Under the pieces are notes generated by a model. It saw nothing but the letters and a program-made list of their open reading frames with translations. It was not told where the DNA came from and ran no database searches. DNA of 64,000 nt from Streptomyces tsukubensis (lineage in GTDB: Bacteria; Actinomycetota; Actinomycetes; Streptomycetales; Streptomycetaceae): assembly GCF_009296025.1 (NCBI RefSeq), contig NZ_CP045178.1, forward strand, positions 2,542,001 to 2,606,000. Direction: 5' to 3'. Positions 9,433 to 18,865 of the stretch are shown here, one piece after another. Both the position numbers and the translations under genes were made by a program. How positions within the stretch are numbered: position 1 is the first letter of the stretch; the number at the start of each line of letters is the position of its first letter.

Positions 9433-10869
9433 TCAGAAGGGCTCGAAGCCGTCGTACTCCTGCTGTGCCTCGTCGCGCTCGGCGTCGCGGTCACGGCGGC
9501 GGGTGACGGCAGGACGAGGCGCTTCGAGGCGGTGGTCCTCGCCCCTTCGGCCGAGCATCTCGGCGCCGGCCAGCATCGTCGGCTCCCAGTCGAAGACGAC
9601 CGCGTTGTCCTCGGGGCCGATGGCCACGCCGTCACCGGAGCGGGCCCCGGCCTTCATCAGCGAGTCCTCGACGCCGAGGCGGCTGAGCCGGTCCGCGAGG
9701 TAGCCGACGGCCTCGTCGTTGTTGAAGTCGGTCTGGCGCACCCAGCGTTCGGGCTTCTCGCCGCGCACGCGGTAGAGGCCGTCCTCCTCCTGGGTGACGG
9801 TGAAACCGGCGTCGTCCACGGCCTTCGGACGGATGACGACGCGGGTCGCCTCCTCCTTGGGCTTGGCCGCGCGGGCCGCCGCGATGATCTCCGCGAGGGC
9901 GAAGGAGAACTCCTTGAGCCCCGTGTGTGCCACGGCCGACACCTCGTAGACGCGGAAACCGCGGGCTTCGAGGTCGGGGCGGACCATCTCGGCGAGGTCC
10001 TTGCCGTCAGGCACATCGATCTTGTTGAGCACCACGATCCTGGGCCGGTTGTCGAGGCCCCCGTACTGCTTCAGCTCCGCCTCGATCATGTCGAGGTCGG
10101 AGAGCGGGTCACGGTCCGATTCCAGGGTGGCCGTGTCCAGGACGTGCACCAGTACCGAGCAGCGCTCGACGTGGCGGAGGAATTCGAGGCCGAGACCCTT
10201 GCCCTGGCTGGCGCCGGGGATCAGCCCGGGGACGTCCGCCACGGTGTAGACGGTGGAACCCGCCGTCACCACGCCGAGGTTGGGCACGAGAGTCGTGAAG
10301 GGGTAGTCCGCGATCTTCGGCTTCGCGGCCGACATGACGGAGATGAGCGACGACTTACCGGCGCTCGGGAAGCCCACGAGCGCCACGTCCGCGACGGTCT
10401 TGAGCTCAAGGGTCACGTCTCCGGCGTCGCCGGGCTCGCCGAGCAGCGCGAAGCCGGGGGCCTTGCGCCTGGCGGAGGAGAGCGCCGCGTTGCCGAGGCC
10501 GCCGCGCCCGCCCCGGGAGGCGACGAAGGAGGTGCCCTGGCCGACGAGGTCGGCGAGGACGTTGCCCTCCTTGTCGAGGATGACGGTGCCGTCGGGAACG
10601 GGCAGGATCAGGTCCTGGCCGTCCTTGCCCGAGCGGTTGTCGCCCTCGCCGGGCCTGCCGTTGGTGGCCTTGCGGTGCGGGCTGTGGTGATAGTCGAGGA
10701 GCGTCGTCACGGACTGCTCGACGACGAGGATCACATCGCCGCCCCGGCCGCCGTTTCCGCCGTCGGGGCCGCCCAGCGGCTTGAACTTCTCACGGTGAAC
10801 GGAGGCACAGCCGTGGCCTCCGTTACCCGCGGCGACGTGCAGTTCGACGCGGTCCACGAAGGTGGTCAT
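9433..10869 (-). CDS. obg: GTPase Obg/CgtA
   Basis: An essential ribosome-associated GTPase of 478 residues, linked in Streptomyces to the onset of development. The glycine-rich Obg fold spans about residues 1-158 ([20 protein letters not shown]). The GTPase domain has G1 GFPSAGKSS at 166-174 and NKID as G4, and a C-terminal OCT domain ends the protein. ATG 10869 gives the canonical [12 protein letters not shown] start; the longer frame is not needed. Downstream of rpmA on the same strand, with a large hairpin between them. Confidence 0.97.
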   Translation of the reverse strand: MTTFVDRVELHVAAGNGGHGCASVHREKFKPLGGPDGGNGGRGGDVILVVEQSVTTLLDYHHSPHRKATNGRPGEGDNRSGKDGQDLILPVPDGTVILDKEGNVLADLVGQGTSFVASRGGRGGLGNAALSSARRKAPGFALLGEPGDAGDVTLELKTVADVALVGFPSAGKSSLISVMSAAKPKIADYPFTTLVPNLGVVTAGSTVYTVADVPGLIPGASQGKGLGLEFLRHVERCSVLVHVLDTATLESDRDPLSDLDMIEAELKQYGGLDNRPRIVVLNKIDVPDGKDLAEMVRPDLEARGFRVYEVSAVAHTGLKEFSFALAEIIAAARAAKPKEEATRVVIRPKAVDDAGFTVTQEEDGLYRVRGEKPERWVRQTDFNNDEAVGYLADRLSRLGVEDSLMKAGARSGDGVAIGPEDNAVVFDWEPTMLAGAEMLGRRGEDHRLEAPRPAVTRRRDRDAERDEAQQEYDGFEPF

Positions 10870-11014
10870 GGTGGGTGCCTCCAGATACGGGTGTACAAGT
10901 ACTACTGACGCGTGCCCCGTGTCCGGGCACGCCGCTGAGGTTTCAGCGTGGCGCACGTCTTACGACCGTGCGTGTGGGTCACGTCTTCCGACAGTGGCCC
11001 CACGTCTTCAACAA

Positions 11015-11064
11015 GCGAAGGGCGGACCCGCTTCCCGGTTACGGGAAGCAAGGTCCGCCCTCGC
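11015..11064 (-). terminator. Large hairpin between rpmA and obg
   Basis: GCGAAGGGCGGACC at 11015 pairs with GGTCCGCCCTCGC at 11052-11064 with one bulged base, and CTTCCCG / CGGGAAG forms the inner stem. It probably acts as a partial terminator or stabiliser after the L21-L27 genes, allowing separate levels of obg. Confidence 0.75.
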
Positions 11065-11090
11065 GAAGAACCGTGTCGCGGAAGCCTGGA

Positions 11091-11345
11091 TCAGGCGACC
11101 GGAACGATGTTCACGACCTTGCGGCCACGGTGGGTACCGAACTCCACCGAGCCGGGGTTGAGCGCGAACAGCGTGTCGTCGCCGCCGCGGCCTACGCCGT
11201 TGCCCGGGTGGAAGTGGGTGCCGCGCTGGCGGACCAGGATCTCACCGGCGTTGACGAGCTGACCGCCGAAGCGCTTCACGCCGAGCCGCTGAGCATTGGA
11301 ATCGCGACCGTTCCGAGTGGACGATGCGCCCTTCTTATGTGCCAT
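11091..11345 (-). CDS. rpmA: 50S ribosomal protein L27
   Basis: An 84-residue ribosomal protein with the typical [26 protein letters not shown] start. It binds near the peptidyl transferase centre of the 50S subunit. It follows rplU by 14 bases and precedes obg, the standard operon order. Confidence 0.98.
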   Translation of the reverse strand: MAHKKGASSTRNGRDSNAQRLGVKRFGGQLVNAGEILVRQRGTHFHPGNGVGRGGDDTLFALNPGSVEFGTHRGRKVVNIVPVA

Positions 11346-11359
11346 GTCTTCTCAGTCCC

Positions 11360-11680
11360 TTACTTCGCAGCCGTGGGGATCGCCGTGACCTTGACCGCCG
11401 TGTACTGCTGGCGGTGGCCCTGACGACGGCGGTAGCCGGTCTTGTTCTTGTAGCGAAGGATGTCGATCTTCACACCCTTGTGGTGGTCGACGACCTCGGC
11501 CGTGACCTTGACGCCGGCCAGTACCCACGGGTCGCTGGTGACGGCTTCGCCGTCAACGAGCAGCAGGGTCGAGAGCTCGACCGTGTCGCCAACCTGGGCA
11601 GTGGAAAGCTTGTCAACCTCAACGATGTCGCCGACAGCAACCTTGTGCTGTCGACCACCGCTGCGCACGATGGCGTACAC
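11360..11680 (-). CDS. rplU: 50S ribosomal protein L21
   Basis: A 106-residue protein starting from GTG 11680 as (M)[17 protein letters not shown], the normal L21 N-terminus. The open frame to 11791 adds residues absent from the family. Contains the basic [13 protein letters not shown] segment that contacts 23S rRNA. First gene of the rplU-rpmA(-obg) unit. Confidence 0.97.
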   Translation of the reverse strand: MYAIVRSGGRQHKVAVGDIVEVDKLSTAQVGDTVELSTLLLVDGEAVTSDPWVLAGVKVTAEVVDHHKGVKIDILRYKNKTGYRRRQGHRQQYTAVKVTAIPTAAK

Positions 11681-11867
11681 GCGGATCTCACTCTCTGTTA
11701 CTCGAACGGGACCCCTGATGCCAGCCACTCGCCACGGGCACCCCACGAACTGGGGCCCGATGCTCCGGATGGGTTGAGCGGCCTCTCCCAATACGGGCGC
11801 TTTGACACGTCTCGCCTGGGAGGGAGGTGCTCAGGGGGTGGCGTACAGACGCCGAAGGGTAAGGCTA

Positions 11868-11919
11868 CGGGGCCCGGTCCGACTCGGTCAAACCGGGCCC
11901 CGCACGCCCTTGTGCGGGG
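11868..11919 (-). terminator. Two overlapping, mutually exclusive hairpins after rne
   Basis: An 11-bp stem, CGGGGCCCGGT (11868-11878) with ACCGGGCCCCG (11892-11902), shares its CCCCG end with an 8-bp stem, CCCCGCAC (11898-11905) with GTGCGGGG (11912-11919). Only one can form at a time. It lies between the rne stop codon and the rplU start, so the most likely role is termination of rne transcription. Confidence 0.65.
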
Positions 11920-11928
11920 TGAAGCGGG

Positions 11929-14900
11929 TCAGGCTCCTTCGGCCGGCGAAGCGCCGGCGCCGTCGGCGGACTGCTCCGCCGCGGCCGACTTCTTCGTCGT
12001 CCTCCTGGCCGTCGTCTTCTTGGCCGCCGTCGACTTGGCGGCCGTCTTGGTGGCCGTCTTCTTGGCGGCGGTCCTGGCCGTCGTCGCCTTCTTCTTGGCG
12101 GCGGCCTTCCCGGCCGGGGCGGCCTTGTCCTCCGCCTTCTCCTCGGCCTCGGCGACCTGCTCCTCAGCGACGGCCTTGCCCTTGTCGGCGGTGGCCGCCT
12201 TCTTGGTGGTGGCCTTCTTCGCCGGGGCCTTCTTGGCGGGCGCCTTCTTGGCCGCCGCCTTGCGGGCCGTCTTCTTGGCGGGCGGGGCCGTCTCGGCGGT
12301 GTCCGTCTCCGCCGGGGCCGCGGGGGCCTCCACGGGTGCGGGCGTCTCCTCGACGGCGGTCCGCGGCTGCCCCTGGGCGGAGTTGACGACCACGACGGCC
12401 GTGTCCTGCGACGCGGTGGAGGAGCTGGGAGCCGTCGCCTTGCGGACCGCGCGGCGCCTGGGCCGTGCGGGGGCCGCGTCGGGCGTGGGCTCCGCCACAG
12501 CCGCCTCGGCCACCACCGCCTCAGCGACGGTCTCGGGCTCTGCCGCCGCCGCGGGGGCCTCGGCCTCCACGACCTCGGCCTGCGCGTCCCGCGCCTGCTT
12601 CGGCGCCCCGGCGGGTGCTGTCGCCTTGCGGGTGGCCCTGCGGCGCGTACGTCCCTGGGGCGCCGCGTCCTGCGGGGCCTCGGGGGCTTCGGCGACAAGG
12701 GCGGGCACGGTGTCGGCCTTGGCGGCGGCGCCACCGTCGGCACCGTCCTTCACGGCCTCGGCGCGCTCGGCCACCGGCTCCACGACGGGCTCTGGGTCCC
12801 GGTGCGGGGCCTCGTACCCGGTGGAACCGCCCGACCGGGCCGTCTCCGAGCGCGGCGAGCCCGCGGGGGCCGACGCGCGGCGGGTGGCGCGGCGCCTGGA
12901 ACGGTCCCGCCTGCCGCCGTGGCTCGCGGCGGCCTCCGCCTCGGCCGCACTGCTGTACAGGTCCTCGTCGGGGACGAACTCCGGCTCGGGCAGCGCCGCG
13001 GGGGCCGCCGCCTCGGCGGCGATCTCCGCCTCCGTCTCGGTACGGTCCTGACTGTCGTGCTCGTGCTCGTGACCGTGGTCCTGCGTCGGCTCCTGCGCGT
13101 GCTCGTGACCGTGGTCGGAACCCTTGCCGCGCTTCTTGGCGCGCTTGCCGCCACCGCCGCCGCCGGGCGCCGTGGGCTGGTCGAGGTGGACGATGACTCC
13201 GCGGCCGTTGCAGTGGACGCAGGTCTCGGAGAACGATTCGAGCAGGCCCTGTCCGACCCTCTTACGGGTCATCTGGACCAGGCCGAGCGAGGTGACCTCG
13301 GCCACCTGGTGCTTGGTGCGGTCGCGCCCGAGGCATTCGAGCAGCCTGCGCAGGACAAGGTCCCTGTTGGACTCAAGCACCATGTCGATGAAGTCGATGA
13401 CGACGATGCCACCGAGGTCACGCAGGCGCAGCTGGCGCACGATCTCCTCGGCCGCCTCCAGGTTGTTCCTGGTGACGGTCTCCTCCAGGTTGCCGCCCTG
13501 GCCCGTGAACTTCCCGGTGTTGACGTCGACCACGATCATGGCCTCGGTCTTGTCGATGACCAGCGAGCCGCCACTCGGCAGCCAGACCTTGCGGTCCAGC
13601 GCCTTGGCGAGCTGTTCGTCGATCCGGTAGGTGGCGAAGACGTCGACCTCGGAGGTCCAGCGCTGGAGCCTGTCCACCAGGTCGGGGGCGACGTGCTGGA
13701 CGTAGCCGTGGATCGTCTGCCAGGCCGTGTCACCGCTGACGATGACCTTGGAGAAGTCCTCGTTGAAGATGTCCCGCACGACACGGACGGTCATGTCGGG
13801 CTCGCCGTAGAGAAGGGTGGGGGCGTTGCCGCTCTTGGCCTTCTTCTGGATGTCCTCCCACTGCGACTGGAGGCGCTCGACGTCGCGGCGCAGCTCGTCC
13901 TCGCTGGCGCCCTCGGCGGCGGTGCGCACGATGACGCCCGCGTCCTCGGGGACGATCTTCTTGAGGATGGTCTTCAGCCGGGCCCGCTCGGTGTCGGGCA
14001 GCTTGCGGCTGATGCCGGTCATGGAGCCCTCGGGCACGTAGACCAGGTAGCGGCCGGGCAGGGAGACCTGACTGGTCAGGCGGGAACCCTTGTGGCCGAT
14101 CGGGTCCTTGGTGACCTGTACGAGGACGGGCTGGCCCGACTTGAGGGCGGTCTCGATCCTGCGCGGGCCACCGGAGAGACCCAGGGCCTCGAAGTTGACC
14201 TCACCGGCGTAGAGGACCGCGTTGCGGCCCTTGCCGATGTCGATGAAGGCGGCCTCCATCGAGGGCAGCACGTTCTGGACCTTGCCCAGGTAGACGTTGC
14301 CGACGTACGAGGTCGACTGCTCCTTGTTGACGTAGTGCTCGACGAGCACGTCGTCCTCAAGGACACCGATCTGGGTGCGCTCGCCGTTCTCACGGACGAC
14401 CATCACCCGCTCGACGGCCTCGCGGCGGGCCAGGAACTCGGCCTCGGTGATGATCGGCACCCTGCGGCGGCCCTGCTCGCGTCCCTCACGGCGGCGCTGC
14501 TTCTTGGCCTCCAGACGCGTCGAGCCCTTGATGGACTGGACCTCGTCGCTGGGGTGGTCGTTCTCCTTGGCGCGCCGTTCCTTCGGCTCGCGGACCTTCA
14601 CGACGGTGCGCTCGGGGTCGTCGGCGCCCTGGGGCTCGGGCTCGGCGGAGGAGTCACCCGCGCGGCGACGGCGGCGACGGCGGCGACGGCTGCTGCTCGA
14701 TCCCGATCCGCCCTCGGCGCTGTCCTCGGCGGAGTCGTCGCGCTCGTCGGCGTCGTCGTCCTCGTCCTCGGACACGGAGGCGTCCTCGGTACGGGGGGCC
14801 GGCTCGGAGCCCTTGCCCGACCTGCCGTTGCCCCGGGAGTTCCTCGACCCCTTGGAGTCCTTGGTCTCCTGCTCGTCCTGGGCGTCCTGACCGGAAGCGC

Positions 14901-16314
14901 GGGAGCCGCTCTCTTCCTGGTCCTGATCCTGGTCCTGGTCGCCGGAGTCGTCGGTCTCCGCCGACTCACCGCGGCGACGGCGCCTGCCGCCCCTGCGACG
15001 GCGGCGGGTGGGCCGCTCGCCCGACTCGTCCGTCTCGGAGTCGGTGTCGGCCTCGGTCTCCTCGGGCTCGGCCTCGGTCACGTCCTCGACGGGCTCGGCC
15101 TCCGGCTCACGGCGGCTCTCGGCGCGCTGCTTCGCGGGGCGCTCCTGCGCCTCCTCGGCGCCTCCACCACGACGGCGCCTGCGGCGGGGTCCCGTCTCCT
15201 CCTCGGCGACGGGCGCCGGGGGCTCCTCCGTGGCCTCGGCAGCGGCGGCGGCCGCAGCGCGCTCGGGCGTCTGGAACATGGGCTCGGTGAAGACCGGGGC
15301 CCGGAAGACCGCTGCGGACGGCCGGGCGGATCCGCGCCCGGCCTCCTCGGAGTCACCGCCGCGCTTGCCGCGCTCGGGCTCGGAGAAGAGCGCCTTGCGC
15401 GTGGAGCGGCGGCGGGGGCGGCGGGACGTGGCCTCTTCCGCTTCCGCCGGGGCTGCCTGCTCGGGGCGGCTCGCGGGGGCCTCGTCCACGGCGGGCTGTG
15501 CTTCCTTGCGGGTGGCACGGCGGCGGGCGCGGGGCGCGGTCTCTTCCGCGGGCGCGTCGCTCTGGGCGGCCGCGGCCTGCTGTACGGGCGGTGCGCTCTC
15601 CGCGGCTTCCACGGACTGCGGGGCGCCTGCCGGGGCGGATGCCCTGCGGGAGGCACGGCGACGGGGGCGCTCGGCGGGGGCCTCGGCGGGCTGCTCGGTC
15701 TCGGCGGCGGGCTCGGCGACGGCCTGCTGCGCGGGCTCGGCGACCTCCACGGCCTGGCCGGACTGCGGGGCGCCTGCCGGGGCGGACGCCCTGCGGGTGG
15801 CACGGCGACGCGGACGGCCACCGGACTGCGCGGGCTCCTCGGCCACCTCGGCGGCCGGCTCGGCGACGGCCGGCTGAGCCGGTTCAGTGATCTCCACGGC
15901 CTCGCCGGACTGCGGGGCGCCTGCCGGGGCGGACGCCCTGCGGGTGGCACGGCGACGCGGACGGCCACCGGACTGCGCGGGCTCCTCGACCGCCTCGGCG
16001 GCGGGCTCGGGCGCGGCAGCGGGTTCGGGGGCGGCGGAGGTCTCCGTCGCCGGGGTCTCGGGGGCGGCGGAGCGGCGGGTCGCGCGGCGCCTGGGGCGGG
16101 CGGACGGCGCCGGTTCCGCCGCTGCGGGCGTATCGGCGGGTGCGGCGGCCGCGTCCGTGGCCGCGGTGGCGCTCGTCTCGTCGCCGGAGCCGCTCACGGG
16201 CGGTCCAGCGGGTCGCGAGGCCGCGCGGCGCCTACGGCGGGGCGGCAGCGTGTCGCTGGGGCTGCTTTCCTCGTTGTTCTCACCGGTAACGCCGGGTTCG
16301 TTCGGTCCAAGCAT
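11929..16314 (-). CDS. rne: Ribonuclease E/G with very long low-complexity arms
   Basis: An endoribonuclease of the RNase E/G family, central to mRNA decay and rRNA processing. At 1461 residues it is unusually long. The S1/catalytic core lies at about residues 630-1040: S1 segment QIGVLEDDVLVEHYVNKEQ, catalytic VDVNTGKFTGQGG, IDFIDM, and the zinc link CVHCNGRG near 1031. The N-terminal arm of about 630 residues is repetitive, with RRRATRRASAPAGAPQSG units. After the core comes a His-rich HGHEH segment, then more APAG units and a Lys/Ala histone-like tail (AKKAPAKKAPAKK). The arms probably form the degradosome scaffold and bind RNA. ATG 16314 has GGGAG upstream. Confidence 0.95.
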   Translation of the reverse strand: MLGPNEPGVTGENNEESSPSDTLPPRRRRRAASRPAGPPVSGSGDETSATAATDAAAAPADTPAAAEPAPSARPRRRATRRSAAPETPATETSAAPEPAAAPEPAAEAVEEPAQSGGRPRRRATRRASAPAGAPQSGEAVEITEPAQPAVAEPAAEVAEEPAQSGGRPRRRATRRASAPAGAPQSGQAVEVAEPAQQAVAEPAAETEQPAEAPAERPRRRASRRASAPAGAPQSVEAAESAPPVQQAAAAQSDAPAEETAPRARRRATRKEAQPAVDEAPASRPEQAAPAEAEEATSRRPRRRSTRKALFSEPERGKRGGDSEEAGRGSARPSAAVFRAPVFTEPMFQTPERAAAAAAAEATEEPPAPVAEEETGPRRRRRRGGGAEEAQERPAKQRAESRREPEAEPVEDVTEAEPEETEADTDSETDESGERPTRRRRRGGRRRRRGESAETDDSGDQDQDQDQEESGSRASGQDAQDEQETKDSKGSRNSRGNGRSGKGSEPAPRTEDASVSEDEDDDADERDDSAEDSAEGGSGSSSSRRRRRRRRRAGDSSAEPEPQGADDPERTVVKVREPKERRAKENDHPSDEVQSIKGSTRLEAKKQRRREGREQGRRRVPIITEAEFLARREAVERVMVVRENGERTQIGVLEDDVLVEHYVNKEQSTSYVGNVYLGKVQNVLPSMEAAFIDIGKGRNAVLYAGEVNFEALGLSGGPRRIETALKSGQPVLVQVTKDPIGHKGSRLTSQVSLPGRYLVYVPEGSMTGISRKLPDTERARLKTILKKIVPEDAGVIVRTAAEGASEDELRRDVERLQSQWEDIQKKAKSGNAPTLLYGEPDMTVRVVRDIFNEDFSKVIVSGDTAWQTIHGYVQHVAPDLVDRLQRWTSEVDVFATYRIDEQLAKALDRKVWLPSGGSLVIDKTEAMIVVDVNTGKFTGQGGNLEETVTRNNLEAAEEIVRQLRLRDLGGIVVIDFIDMVLESNRDLVLRRLLECLGRDRTKHQVAEVTSLGLVQMTRKRVGQGLLESFSETCVHCNGRGVIVHLDQPTAPGGGGGGKRAKKRGKGSDHGHEHAQEPTQDHGHEHEHDSQDRTETEAEIAAEAAAPAALPEPEFVPDEDLYSSAAEAEAAASHGGRRDRSRRRATRRASAPAGSPRSETARSGGSTGYEAPHRDPEPVVEPVAERAEAVKDGADGGAAAKADTVPALVAEAPEAPQDAAPQGRTRRRATRKATAPAGAPKQARDAQAEVVEAEAPAAAAEPETVAEAVVAEAAVAEPTPDAAPARPRRRAVRKATAPSSSTASQDTAVVVVNSAQGQPRTAVEETPAPVEAPAAPAETDTAETAPPAKKTARKAAAKKAPAKKAPAKKATTKKAATADKGKAVAEEQVAEAEEKAEDKAAPAGKAAAKKKATTARTAAKKTATKTAAKSTAAKKTTARRTTKKSAAAEQSADGAGASPAEGA
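15758..16000. repeat. 147-bp DNA repeat within rne
   Basis: About 95 bases starting CCGGACTGCGGGGCGCC at 15758 recur almost unchanged at 15905, an offset of 147 bases (49 codons), so the frame is kept. More diverged units lie at 15600-15670. The repeat encodes the RPRRRATRRASAPAGAPQSG module. Confidence 0.85.
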
Positions 16315-16550
16315 GCGGGCGGTTCTCCCGTCAGGCTCCCGGGCGCCGCGTCTGATCCGGTGACATCGACGGACCGCACTCTCGCGCGAAACCGCCGTCC
16401 GGGGGCGCGGGCGCCACACGGGAACTCTCTGTGTCTTGTCTCACCGGTTCCATACGCGGTATACGCACGGCCTGGTGAAAGTCTTCAGGTCGGTGCGCGG
16501 CCCGACCCAGGTGGCTCCCGAGTGCGAGGGCTGCACGACGACGACCGTCC
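16315..16550. promoter_or_regulatory. rne leader region
   Basis: The 236-base spacer between the DUF2344 stop and the rne start has no supported gene. It should carry the rne promoter and a long 5' leader; RNase E leaders in other bacteria serve autoregulation, but I cannot show that here. Confidence 0.35.
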
Positions 16551-17342
16551 TTACGCGGGACCTTCCGGCACAGGCGCCTTCGCGGCGGCGTGTCCGGCGA
16601 CCACCGGCTTGACTGTGGTGGTCAGGACTGCCTCGCGGTCGGGCGCGAGCGGGTCGGTCACCGTGCCGGTCTCTTCATCGAAAAGCCCCTGCGCCAGCCT
16701 GGTCACCGCTGCGGGGACCGGCGGCGCCAGGTCGGCCACGGCTCGAAGACCGGACAGGACGTCGTCAGGTCGCACGGCAGGTGTCACGTGCCGAACAACC
16801 AGCCGCAGTATCGCACAGGGCGCGTCCCCGGGCCTATCGGCCCGCAGGTCGGATGCGTCGAGCCGCGCCACAGCGGCGCGCGCGTCGAAGGTGCGCATGC
16901 CGTTCTTGGTGCGGCGCTGGACCTCCACGACGGGCGCGGCCATGAACGCCTCGGCCGCTTCGGCGGCGGCCGAGTACTCGGTGCCGTCGAGCCGAAGCTC
17001 CCAGACGGAGGCCTGGAGTCTCTCCGCGAGGCCCGAGGTGCGGACCTCGACGGCGTCGGTGATGTCGAGTCCGACCGGCATCGACTCGTCGAGCAGCGCG
17101 AGCAGCGTGCCAGGTTCGCGCGGCTGCGCGAGAGCGATCTCCAGATACTCGGCCTCGCTGCCCGTGCCGGTGGGTGCGGCATTGGCGTAGGAAACCCTGG
17201 GATGCGGGGTGAATCCCGCCGAGTACGCCATGGGCACCTCTGCCCTGCGCAGCGCCCGCTCAAAGGCGCGCTGGAAGTCACGGTGGCTGGTGAACCGGAG
17301 GCGGCCGCGCTTGGTGTAGCGCAGTCGGATGCGCTGCGCCAC
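16551..17342 (-). CDS. TIGR03936 / DUF2344 radical SAM-associated protein
   Basis: A 263-residue protein of the family that accompanies the B12-binding radical SAM protein (TIGR03960), often adjacent or fused to it. Diagnostic segments are IRLRYTKRGRLRFTSHRDFQ and GFTPHPRVSYANAAPTGTGS. The annotated GTG 17342 has no good ribosome binding site. The frame continues upstream as LGKRQPEGPPPAP to a CTG at 17381 that has GAAGGA nine bases before it, so translation may start there. Its usual partner gene lies 10 kb away at 27776-29704, separated by the island. The biochemical role is not established. Confidence 0.88.
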   Translation of the reverse strand: MAQRIRLRYTKRGRLRFTSHRDFQRAFERALRRAEVPMAYSAGFTPHPRVSYANAAPTGTGSEAEYLEIALAQPREPGTLLALLDESMPVGLDITDAVEVRTSGLAERLQASVWELRLDGTEYSAAAEAAEAFMAAPVVEVQRRTKNGMRTFDARAAVARLDASDLRADRPGDAPCAILRLVVRHVTPAVRPDDVLSGLRAVADLAPPVPAAVTRLAQGLFDEETGTVTDPLAPDREAVLTTTVKPVVAGHAAAKAPVPEGPA

Positions 17343-17381
17343 AGGCGCCGGCGGCGGGCCTTCGGGCTGTCGCTTGCCCAG

Positions 17382-17750
17382 TGGAGTCAGTCCTTCGTGA
17401 GAACGGTCGTACTTCTACCTAGAGTACGTGTCACGTCCTCCGCAGGTTCCCGCGCGGGGGTCTCCCCTTCGGAGCGGCCTTCTGAGCGGCCTGTACGGGC
17501 CACAGCGCCGGGCGCGGCGCCCCGCTCCACCGGCTCGGAGCGCGCCCGCTCCACCGGCTCGGGGCGCTCGACGCGCTCGCCCCGGTCCCGCCCAGGCCCT
17601 TCGAGCGCTCGCCGTACCTCGGTCCGACGAGCCCAAGGGTCCGCACACCGTGGCAGCCGTGCGGCCGAGTCACGCGGCACGTCTTTCGGTGATCGGCGAT
17701 CGGTGATCGGTGAGGTGACAGGTATCGAAGTGACAGATATGGGGTTCGGC
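17382..17750. other. Left edge of the accessory island, repeats only
   Basis: No convincing gene. It contains CCCGCTCCACCGGCTCGG twice (about 17520-17565), a run of ATCGGTG/ATCGGCG units (about 17690-17715), and a direct repeat GTGACAGGTAT / GTGACAGATAT (about 17714-17740). This is where core gene order breaks off, so an insertion junction is likely here. I see no att site or integrase. Confidence 0.45.
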
Positions 17751-18773
17751 CTATCGGCCGAGCCGGAGCATCCAACCGTCCTGGCCGCCGGTCAGATCCT
17801 GTGGGACCAGACGGGGCGTATAGGTTTCGGGCGCGGGCCGGTCCGCCTGCTCCCATGCGGCGAGCCAGCCGCGCAGAACCTCCAGGGAGGGGCTGTCGGA
17901 GCGGTCGGCCAGGATCGTGCCGTCCTGCTGGACCACGGCCGCGGAGGACGTCGTGGTGTGGCCGATGGCCCACAGGTCGGGGGCGAGTCCGGCCATGGTG
18001 AGGCGATGGTCCGCGCGCGAGGCGGCGAAGGTGCGCCAGGACGGCCAGTTGATCTCTTCCGCGTACGTTTCGGTGTACGCGTCCTTCAGGAGCCGGTCCA
18101 GGGCGGTGCGGGCGCCGGTGCGCATCCGGTCGTCCTCGTCGCGCCAGGCCACGGAGATCCAGGATGGGGACGGAACGCGGTTCTCCCAGTCCACCCACCG
18201 ACCGGGCAGGTCGAGATCGCCCTTGGGTGAGGTCGTGGCCTCGATGTAGCCGCCGTTCGCCACCGACTCGACCTCGGGATGACCTTGGCGCACCACGATC
18301 TTCGCCACGACTGTCATGTTGGGTACGGCCGCGATGGGGAGCGGGGCCACGATGATCCCGCCGTCCACCATCTGATCCACCCATCCCTTGGGCAGGAGCG
18401 GAGGCGTACACCAGGCCACCATCCGCTGGTACGGGGCGCGGGAGGGAAAGCCGACGGTGCCGTCCGCATCGTGGCATTCGACGTTGCGGACGCCGCGCCC
18501 GTGGTGGATCACCGCGGCCCACCGTGCCAGGTAGGCGTCGATGTCGAGGCTGGTGACCCGCCCCGATGGGCCGACGAGCTGCGAGAGCAGGGCGCCCGAG
18601 TAGCCGGACCCGGTGCCGAACTCCACCACGTTCATGCCCTCGTGCACGTCGAGCGTGTTCAACTCGCGATGGACGACGAAGGGATTGGAGCGGTGGGGTG
18701 TGGTGCCTCGTTGCTCGTGGTGGGTGTACTGACGCTCAGGCACGGCTTCGGCTGCTTCGACGACGGTGGTCAC
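17751..18773 (-). CDS. Lasso-cluster isoaspartyl O-methyltransferase (PIMT-like, extended)
   Basis: An S-adenosylmethionine-dependent methyltransferase of 340 residues related to protein-L-isoaspartate O-methyltransferase. HRSNPFVVHREL (about 27-38) matches the substrate-side motif of PIMTs, EFGTGSGYSG (51-60) is motif I for SAM, and LDID (77-80) the ribose-binding acidic loop. Housekeeping PIMTs are about 210 residues; this one has roughly 130 extra C-terminal residues, as in the enzymes that convert an Asp of a lasso peptide to aspartimide via a methyl ester. GTG 18773 has AAGGAG seven bases upstream. Last gene of the A-C-B1-B2-M order. The likely product chemistry is Asp6 aspartimide in the lasso ring (inference). 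Confidence 0.88.
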   Translation of the reverse strand: MTTVVEAAEAVPERQYTHHEQRGTTPHRSNPFVVHRELNTLDVHEGMNVVEFGTGSGYSGALLSQLVGPSGRVTSLDIDAYLARWAAVIHHGRGVRNVECHDADGTVGFPSRAPYQRMVAWCTPPLLPKGWVDQMVDGGIIVAPLPIAAVPNMTVVAKIVVRQGHPEVESVANGGYIEATTSPKGDLDLPGRWVDWENRVPSPSWISVAWRDEDDRMRTGARTALDRLLKDAYTETYAEEINWPSWRTFAASRADHRLTMAGLAPDLWAIGHTTTSSAAVVQQDGTILADRSDSPSLEVLRGWLAAWEQADRPAPETYTPRLVPQDLTGGQDGWMLRLGR

Positions 18774-18865
18774 GGTGTCACTCCTTCGAGGGGTGGGGTG
18801 CACGTATCCGTCAACTGCTTCAGGCGGGTGAAGGACACGCCGGCACGCCAGGGTGAAGACGTGGT

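Noticed and set aside
12802..17190. Very long plus-strand open frame opposite rne (1462 codons).
   Set aside because: It is an antisense shadow of high-GC codon use; its translation is low-complexity Gly/Leu/Arg without motifs.
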